This document shows, piece by piece, positions 17,533-25,200 of a stretch of 41,140 nt of DNA. The notes under the pieces are model-generated. The model was not told the origin of the DNA. It made no database searches and was given only the letters and a program-made list of their open reading frames with translations. This DNA comes from Verrucomicrobiaceae bacterium (GTDB taxonomy: Bacteria > Verrucomicrobiota > Verrucomicrobiia > Verrucomicrobiales > Verrucomicrobiaceae): the NCBI GenBank assembly GCA_027487315.1, contig JAIYDW010000087.1:1-41140 (forward strand), written 5' to 3'. The stretch's first letter is position 1. The number at the start of each line of letters is the position of its first letter. The position numbers and the translations under genes are program-made.

Positions 17533-18555
17533 TCACTTCACCCCCGTCATAAACCCCCGCCCCACCAACGTCTCCACATACCCCCCCGGCGTGAACCCCG
17601 CCTCCGCCATCAGCTCCGCATATTCCCCCACACTGTAGCACTTCCCCTGCGTCGAGTGCATCAGCAGACACGAATACTCCGCCACATGCACCGGCCCATC
17701 CTTCGCCTCATTGATGAACGCATCATGAATGATGAGCAGCCCACCCGCCGGCAGCGCCGCATACGACACCCGCAACAACTCCCGCACCTCCTTCACACCC
17801 CAGTCGTGCAGCACATTGGAAAACAAATGCACATCACAGTCTCCGGGTAACCCATCAAACATGTTCCCCACCGCCACTTCCACCCGATCCGCCACCCCGC
17901 GCTCCTCGATCAACTTCCGCGCGATCCGATCCACCGGCGCCTGATCCAGCACCACACACCGCACCCCCTCATGCCGCGCCGCAATCCCGCACGCATAAAT
18001 CCCCGACCCCGCCCCGATATCCAGCACCCGCTTCCTCCCGCCCAAATCCAGCTTCGCAGCCAAACCCTGCGCCAGATAAATCCCGCGACAATCCATCGCC
18101 GCCGTAAACTTCCGCGCAAACCCCTCCTCCTCCATCGCCTTGTGCCAGTCAAACGACGCCTTGTCTCCCGACCACCCCGCCGGCTTGTCAGACTTTAGCA
18201 CCTCCAGAAAATCCCGCGCAATCGGCCGCTCATGCAGCGACGCATAATACGGCCCCAAATGCCACACCGACCCCGCGCACAAATGCTCCTTCGCCACCTC
18301 CGTCACCTCCAGCACAGCGCCATTGCGCCGCACCCAGCCATTCGCCACAAACAGCGTCACCATGACATCCACCGGCCGCTCAGCGAATCCAAAATACTCC
18401 CCCACCTCCGCCAACGTTGAAGGATGCGCCTCCAGCCAGGAAAAGAAATCCAACTTCAACGCCGCCGTAATCAAATCCACCGCATACAAACCATCCCGGT
18501 ATCGGTAAATCGAAATCGGATCCGTAGCAGGCGCGCGCGTCAGTTCAAAACTCAT
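17533..18555 (-). CDS. SAM-dependent O-methyltransferase-like protein
   Basis: 340 residues from MSFELTRAPA (18553-18555); four extra residues upstream are possible. The N-terminal ~90 residues resemble the winged-helix dimerisation domain of COMT-type methyltransferases (SWLEAHPSTLAEVGEYFG). The SAM-binding motif I is VLDIGAGSG (residues 177-185), followed by an acidic strand end (VVLDQAP), LFSNVLHDW and GGLLIIHDAF, all typical of the O-methyltransferase/hydroxyneurosporene methyltransferase group. It is cytoplasmic and methylates an unknown small molecule. No biosynthetic cluster is visible around it. It is leftward, 93 bp upstream of the sulfatase gene; the 7-bp repeats lie in this gap. 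Confidence 0.87.
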   Translation of the reverse strand: MSFELTRAPATDPISIYRYRDGLYAVDLITAALKLDFFSWLEAHPSTLAEVGEYFGFAERPVDVMVTLFVANGWVRRNGAVLEVTEVAKEHLCAGSVWHLGPYYASLHERPIARDFLEVLKSDKPAGWSGDKASFDWHKAMEEEGFARKFTAAMDCRGIYLAQGLAAKLDLGGRKRVLDIGAGSGIYACGIAARHEGVRCVVLDQAPVDRIARKLIEERGVADRVEVAVGNMFDGLPGDCDVHLFSNVLHDWGVKEVRELLRVSYAALPAGGLLIIHDAFINEAKDGPVHVAEYSCLLMHSTQGKCYSVGEYAELMAEAGFTPGGYVETLVGRGFMTGVK

Positions 18556-18608
18556 CGACCACCACACCCCGCGATCCCTCCCCTGTCAAGCCCCCCAAAA
18601 CCCCCACT

Positions 18609-18980
18609 CTACCCCTTCCGCTCCAGCCAAAGCACATGCGCCCCCGGATTCTGCTTATCCGGCGCCAACCGTCCCCCCACCTTCACCGCCAGCGACCGCA
18701 GCAACGGCACCGCATGGGACCGAATCACCCCCTGCCCACTCCCCGCCCCATACCCGTGAATGATCTTCACCCCCTTGTGCCCCCCCATCACCCCCCGATC
18801 CACCGCACGCAAAATCTTCTCCCGCGCCACCTCCCACGTCTCCCCCGCGTGCGCCACATCCACCTCCAGCACCCCCTGCAAAGCCCTCCCCCTCAGCCCC
18901 TCCCCACACTTCGGACACACCCCCATCCTCCCCGGATCCACCGGAAACTCACACGTCGGGCAGCAAACATCCTTCCTCAT
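18609..18980 (-). CDS. Small zinc-ribbon plus Smr-domain protein
   Basis: 123 residues from MRKDVCCPTC (18978-18980). The N-terminus has a zinc-ribbon pattern, CPTC then CPKC separated by about 12 residues. The C-terminal two thirds is an Smr (MutS2-type) domain: LEVDVAHAGETWEVAREKIL corresponds to the LDLHG helix region, and VKIIHGYGAGSGQGVIR to the nucleic-acid-binding IIHGxGxG loop. Smr domains nick or bind DNA or RNA and, in bacteria, act in recombination or ribosome rescue. The canonical LDLHG is changed to VDVAHAG, so the DLH motif linked to endonuclease activity is altered. A longer reading frame extends upstream to 19784, but crosses the giant gene and low-complexity repeats and is rejected. 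The gene lies 53 bp upstream of the methyltransferase. Confidence 0.83.
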   Translation of the reverse strand: MRKDVCCPTCEFPVDPGRMGVCPKCGEGLRGRALQGVLEVDVAHAGETWEVAREKILRAVDRGVMGGHKGVKIIHGYGAGSGQGVIRSHAVPLLRSLAVKVGGRLAPDKQNPGAHVLWLERKG

Positions 18981-19032
18981 CACTCCCAAACCTCGCATAC
19001 CTCCCCACCCAAAGCGAGCCCTTCTCATGCAA

Positions 19033-19112
19033 GTTACCCCCTCCCCCCGTCGAGCAACCGGCTCGGTTGCCCCCTCCCCCCATCGCGCAACCGCCCCGGT
19101 CGCCACCCCCTC
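19033..19112. repeat. 33-bp imperfect tandem repeat (about 2.4 copies)
   Basis: Unit 1 (19033-19065) and unit 2 (19066-19098) both follow GTTnCCCCCTCCCCCC then a CAACCG-rich end; a third partial unit runs to 19112. Unit 1's end joined to unit 2's start can form a hairpin, GCAACC with GGTTGC. The repeat lies in the 224-bp gap between the giant gene's stop and the Smr gene's start, so it sits just upstream of the Smr gene. Confidence 0.7.
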
Positions 19113-19146
19113 AACATTCGTGCCCATTTGCGCCATTCGTGGCTCC

Positions 19147-19182
19147 AAACAAAACGCCCCCTGAACTTTCGTCCAGAGGGCG
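19147..19182 (-). terminator. Rho-independent terminator of the giant exported protein gene
   Basis: Read leftward, CGCCCTCTGGAC (19182-19171) pairs with GTTCAGGGGGCG (19166-19155) through 12 base pairs, two of them G-U, closing a GAAA tetraloop, and is followed by TTTTGTTT (19154-19147). It begins 22 bases after the stop codon. It is the best-formed leftward terminator in the window. Confidence 0.85.
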
Positions 19183-19204
19183 CCAAAACCTTCCTCCCCT
19201 TGCT

Positions 19205-22200
19205 CTACGGCACCACCGGCGCCACCACCTTCACCTCCACCCGCCCGCCTTCCTGTGGCGAGTTGCTCGTCGTCTGCGCCGGAACCGCACCCACCGCCGG
19301 CAACTGATTCAAGATGAAGTACCCATGCCCCACTCCCCCGACCAAGAGCCCCTGGAACGTCACCGTCCGCGTTACAGGCACCAGCAAAGGCGGCACCGCC
19401 GCCGCTAGCACCGGATTGTTCTCCCTCAAGGTCGCTTTCCCCGTAAAACTTCCTTTCGAGGCAACGAACGTCAGGCTCATCGCCCGTGTGTTCACCAGCT
19501 TGTCCAAATTGAACGCCACCTTGTTGGTCAAAGCCACATTCGCTTTCACGTCCGCCTGCAAAGGCAGCGCCGTCTCCACCCCGGCCTTTGTCAGCAACAC
19601 CTCGATCTGATTCGCCAAATCCGTCAGCCCCATCACCCGCGGTTCCGCCAGCGGATTCGTCCTCGTCCGTGCCGGAGGCGCCACATACCGCCCCCCGGTC
19701 AGCGTCACATCCAGCAAGCCAGGCGCCGGGAACCCACTCCGATACAACCGGTTCGAAGTCGCCGTGTTCGCCGGACGCGTCCACGTCATCGGCCCGGCCA
19801 CCGTGTTGTTCAGCGGATTCGCTTCCGCCGCAATCCCCAGCGCACCCAGCAACGACCCCCGCGTCGTCGTCCCATACAAAGTCCGGAACATCAGCATCTG
19901 CCCCGCTGGACCCGCAAACGTCGCCATCGTAATGACACTCCCGTCACTCAGCCTGCCCGACAGCGTCAAAAGACCCGTCGTCGGTGCCACCGTGAAGGAC
20001 AAATAACCCGCCCCCAACGGCGCCTGCGCACTCGTTAATGCCGTGTTCACCAGATCGATCTTTGTCGTATAATAACCCGCCAGCGCCGTTGCTGGATTCA
20101 ACTTGCTCCATGGATTCCGCCAGCCCGTGAACGTCACCGTCGCCGTCCCGTCACTGATCGTCGACGTGTTCAGAATCGTCCCCGTCAGCGTGTCCACCAG
20201 CAAACTCACCGTCAGGTTCCGTGTCGTCGATAGCTTGATCGTCGCTGCCACCGACAACCGATTCGCAGGCGACGCCGGAATCACCGCCTTCGCTTTGGAG
20301 AACGAATACACCTTCGTTCCAATCGTCACCTTGCCACTCGCAATACCCGTCGAAGCCACCGTCATGTCAAATCGCCCACCCAAAGCACCATTACCCCCGG
20401 TCACGATGCCCTCCAAAAGCGCACTCCGCCCAATCGGCCCCGCAAACACCCCCAACGCCCCGGTCGGCAACGGATTGATCAAAATCCGCGTCCTCAAGAC
20501 CGCCGACCCAAACGCATTCCTCGCCGTCACACTCACCGCATACGGCGTCGACTTGATCGCCGCCGGCGTCCCCGTGATCTCACCCGTCGTCGGATTGATC
20601 ACCAATCCCGTCGGTTGCCCCGTCATGCTGAAACTCGTCGCCGAACGGAAAACCGGCGGCACCGCTCCCGGCAAATCCGCCTTCACATTCAAATCAAACG
20701 CATACGGCACCCCAATCTGCCCCGCTGGCAGATCCGGCAAAAGATCCCACTCCGGCTTCGACGTCGCCGGGCCCGAAGTTGGCAAACTCAAAACCGCCAC
20801 CGCACTCGTTGTGGATCCACTTCCGTTCGTCACGATCACTCGATAATTCCCAAACGTCGTCGTCCCGGCGACCACTTGCAGCGTCGATCCAATCTCTCCT
20901 GAAATCGGACTCTCGTTCCTCTCCCACACATACGAAAACGGACCAGGTCCTGCTACCGTCACCGAAAAGGTCACCGTCGTTCCAGCCGAAACGCTCGCAC
21001 TTTGCGGCGGCACCGTAATGACCGGGAACCCGCCCACCACCAGCAAAGCCCCATCACTGGTCGCACTCCCAGCCGTGTTCGAAACCACCACGGAATACTC
21101 TGCCGCCTGGGCCTGCGCCACATTCGTGAAGCTCAATGAGCTTTCATTCGCCGCGCCAAAGGGCTGCCCGTTTCGCCGCCACACATAATTAAGCGGTCCA
21201 GTGCCCGCAGCAACCACGCTGAACGTCACATTATCTCCCACCGCCGCGTCTTTCGATTGTGGCCCAACCACAATCGTCGGCGCCCCGTTTGCCCGTGCAA
21301 TCACCAGCGCCCCTGTCGTCGCAAAGAAACTCGTGTCCCAAGACAACCCTCCCGATAACACCGGCAAGTCGAACACCACCCCGGTGAAATCCGCCGTCAT
21401 GTCATTCGCCCACCCCAGCACCTTAAACACATCTCCCGCCGCAGGCACATAATCGGATACCAATTTCACACTCACCGTCCCCGCAAAAGTCACCGTTCCA
21501 CCGCCCGCCGTCGGACTCGCCAACTCCAACGCGTCAAACTCGGTGCCGCGCGCCTTCCCACCAATGTCAATCTTCAACACCGAGCCACTCTCTGCGATAA
21601 GGCCGCTGTAAGCCGTCACCAAACGAGTCGTCCCATCCGTTCCCAACACCAGCTCAGTGCCTGCACCCAGGTCCAATCCGGTCGCCCCCACCACACCCCC
21701 ATTGCCCAAGGCCTCCGTATTCAGCACCAAACTCACCGTTCCACGCACCTTCACAGGTTTGTTCAACCCCGCTTTGGTTCCCGCAAACGTCACCGCTCCG
21801 CTGCCTTCCAATCGCAGCGCATCGATGGACGCTGCGGCACCAGCCACCACAATGTCCCCGCCAAACGTCACCGCGCCCGTCGTCCGCAACACAATATCCC
21901 CAAGCGTTCCCGCTCCAGCAAACAAGGCCGACTCCCCGGCAATCTCAATCGCGCCTGCAGACGCCGTCAGCACCGCCTCACTGCCCTCACGTCCCCCGAT
22001 CGAAAACCCGACCGGTATCGCATCCACCCCCGTCATCGCGGCTGTCGCTTTCAATTCGCCATAGTTGAAAAACCCTTGCGTGATCCCCAGCGCGTCTTTG
22101 CTGCCAAACTCAATCACCCCGCCGTTCGTCGCCGGCAACCCTTGCAGACCCAGCGCTACCTTGTTCAAGTCCGGATTCGCCGTTGGCAGCACCAGCGTAC

Positions 22201-25200
22201 CCGCCCCCGTTTTGATGAACCTGTTGGTTCCACCCCCACCCAGCTTCACTCCACCATTCAACCGAACCGTCGCCCCCGTTTCGACAAAAAGCGTCGGGGT
22301 CGACGCCACAAAATCCACCACGTTCCCCACCAGCGTGGATCCCGTCGTGTGCAGCGCGCTGAACCCGGTCAGATCCAACTCATTGCCGGTGATCTCAGTC
22401 GCCTGCGCCACTTTGAGCGGCCCCAACTGCAACGTGCTTCCCGTGAAACCCACGCCACCTCCGCCCGTCAGCGTCAACCCCGTCGGCATCGTAACACTCC
22501 CAGCCACCGTCAAAATCGTTCCCGTCGTCGGACTGAGCGTCCCCTCCCCAGTGATCGCTCTTGTCGCAGGCAAGGTCAGTGTCGCCGTGGTCGCCAAGGT
22601 CCCGCTCAAACTGATCCCGTTGCTCACTGCTCCCAACGCGGTATCCGCCCCAATCTCGATGCTTCCCGCTCCGATCGAGACCGGACCCGTAAAGGTATTG
22701 ACCCCCGTCAAAGACAACGTCCCGGCACCCAGCTTGCGCAGCCCTGCAGCACCTTGAATCTCCGAACCAATCACCGACTTGCCAGCCACCACCCTCACCC
22801 GCGGCGACGTCCCGGTCAGCTCAATCACTCCCCCGGACAGTGTCACCTGTCCCTCCTCAATCGTAAGCGCCCGAGTGCTCTGCGTTCCAGACACCGTCAC
22901 CGTGTAATCCCCAATCGCATCCGAACCCGCCGCAAACGTCGCTCCCTCACCCGAAATCCAACCCGCAGTCAATGCGTCTCCCAAAGCGGACGCCCCCCAA
23001 TACGAATCCGTTCCCCACGCCCCTGTCGGCGTCGGTCCTCCCGCTCCAGCCACCGCTCCATCCGCATCCCAGAACAACCCGGGATTGATCGGTTGGTAGG
23101 TCATCGAAAAATCATCAATCCCAAACGTGTCCCGGCTCCCGCCTCCAGTCGAACCCGAAAGCGCCACCACCCGGAACCAAGCCTGCGCCTTGTCCTCAAT
23201 CGAACTCAAGTCAGACTCCGTCAACGTCACCGTCGTCGCACCAAACACCCCTGGGTCCGTGAACACCGCCACCGTCTCCCACGCCGCTGGCTCCGCCCCA
23301 CTGCCCACCTGCAAACTCCACGTTGTCGACCGCGTCTGCACACTCAACATCTGCAAACTCAAACTCAATCCCGTCAGGGTCTTGCCCGTAGTGCTGAACG
23401 TGAACGCAAACGCCGCTCCCGGATCCCCAAAGGCCCCTGTTTGCCGGATCGCCGGTGCCCGGTTCGTGCTCGCCAACTGCGCAGCTGCATTCGATGTGGA
23501 AATCAGCCCTGTCGCCGCAGCCGAATTCCGAAACGCTCCCGCCGATGTCACCCACTCGACCGCCGTGGCTCCAAACGTCCCCAAACCGCCCACCGCTGTT
23601 GCCGTCGCCCCCGTCCTCACCGACCACCCCGCTGGCAATCCCGCCGCAATCCCGTCAAAATTCTGCGCATACGTCGTGCCCGGCGGCAACTCAAACGGAT
23701 CATTCGGTGACTGCACATTCAGCAGCACCGCCGCGCTCGTCGCCGTGTTCCCCACCCCCGGCCCCGTCACCACCACCCGGTAACTCCCCTCATTCACCTC
23801 CTGCGCATCCGTGATCGTCAGCGTCGCACTGTCAGGCGCCCCCAAACTCACGCTACCCTTCTGCCAGTCATAACTCAATGGCCCATCCCCCGCCGCCACC
23901 ACCGTGAAGGTCGCCGTCGCCCCCGCCACCACCGACTGTGCCACCGGCGGTGTCGTGATGCTCACCGGCACCCGCGTCGTAAAGCTGAACACTTTGTCCG
24001 CATCCATCCCCGCATCCACCGCATCCTTCACCTTCGTCTTGTCCACCGTCACCGTATACTGCGTCCCCGCCGCCAAGGGCGCTGTCGGCGTCAGCACAAA
24101 ACTCGTCGCCAACCCAGGCCCGCCAAAGTCCGGCACCATCGTGAACGGCACCACAGGACTGATGCTCACCGCCCCCGCCTCCAACTGCACCGCCTTGCTA
24201 AAATTCAAAGTGATCGTGCTGTCCACCGCCACCCCCGTCGCCGCCGCCGCAGGCACCGTGCTCGTCACCACCGGGAAATCCGTGTACGTCACCACCGCAT
24301 CATTGCTGTCCGCAAACTGTGCCCCCGGATTCGTCGCCCGCACAAAATACGACACCACCCCCACCGTCGGCCGCTGAACCACCAACGTCGATTCCGTCTT
24401 CCCCGTCAAAAGCGTCGCCCCAGCAAAGTTCGCCGACGTCCCCTCATACCACTGCAACGTCACCGGTGCCGTTCCCGCCGTCACATTCGCCGTCAACGTC
24501 ACATCCGTGCTGATCGGTGACGTCACCGCCGTTGGTGTCACATTCACCACCGGCGCCACCAAAGCCTCCGTCATGAACCGCACCGGAATCGTCGCCGTCG
24601 TCGCCCCCAGCGGAGCCGCCGTCGCCGAAGTGATCTCAGCCGCCACCAACGTCGCCGTAATCGTTTTCCCGTAAGGCAGCGGACTGCTCGGCGTCAACGT
24701 CACCGACGCCGCCGCCGTCGTCACCGGCAATCCCGTGAACGGAATGACATTGCTGTCCTGATCCACCATTGTCACCGCCGTCGCCGACAACAAAGCCGGA
24801 GCCGAAAAATTCAAAACCACCCCACTGCTCACTGGCACGTTCGTCGCCAAATGCGCTGGTGTACTCCCCGTGAATTGGAACGGCGGGTTCCCCGTCACCC
24901 GCACATTGTCAAACCGCCAAGTCCCGCCAGTTCCGTAGCTGCTCGCAGGTGCTGCGGCAACGTACCCCGTGCCCAGCGGATCAAAGGCTGCCAAGATTCG
25001 AACTCCAAAATTCGGGTTGTTGGCTACCCCGGGAGTGCTTGAAAAATCCAACACGTTGTTATTCGTCCAAACGCTCCCAACCGTCGTCAAAGTCTGCACC
25101 GGCCCGAAATCCAACCATGTCGTCCCATCGGTTGTGTATTGAATCTGTGCGTGTCTAGGAGCCGTGTTGCTATGGCGAATGTCATAAACAACCTGCACGC

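Noticed and set aside
18981-19784. Upstream extension of the Smr reading frame
   Set aside because: The added residues are Gly/Glu/Ala-rich shadow of the giant gene plus the 33-bp repeats; the family start MRKDVCCPTC is at 18980.
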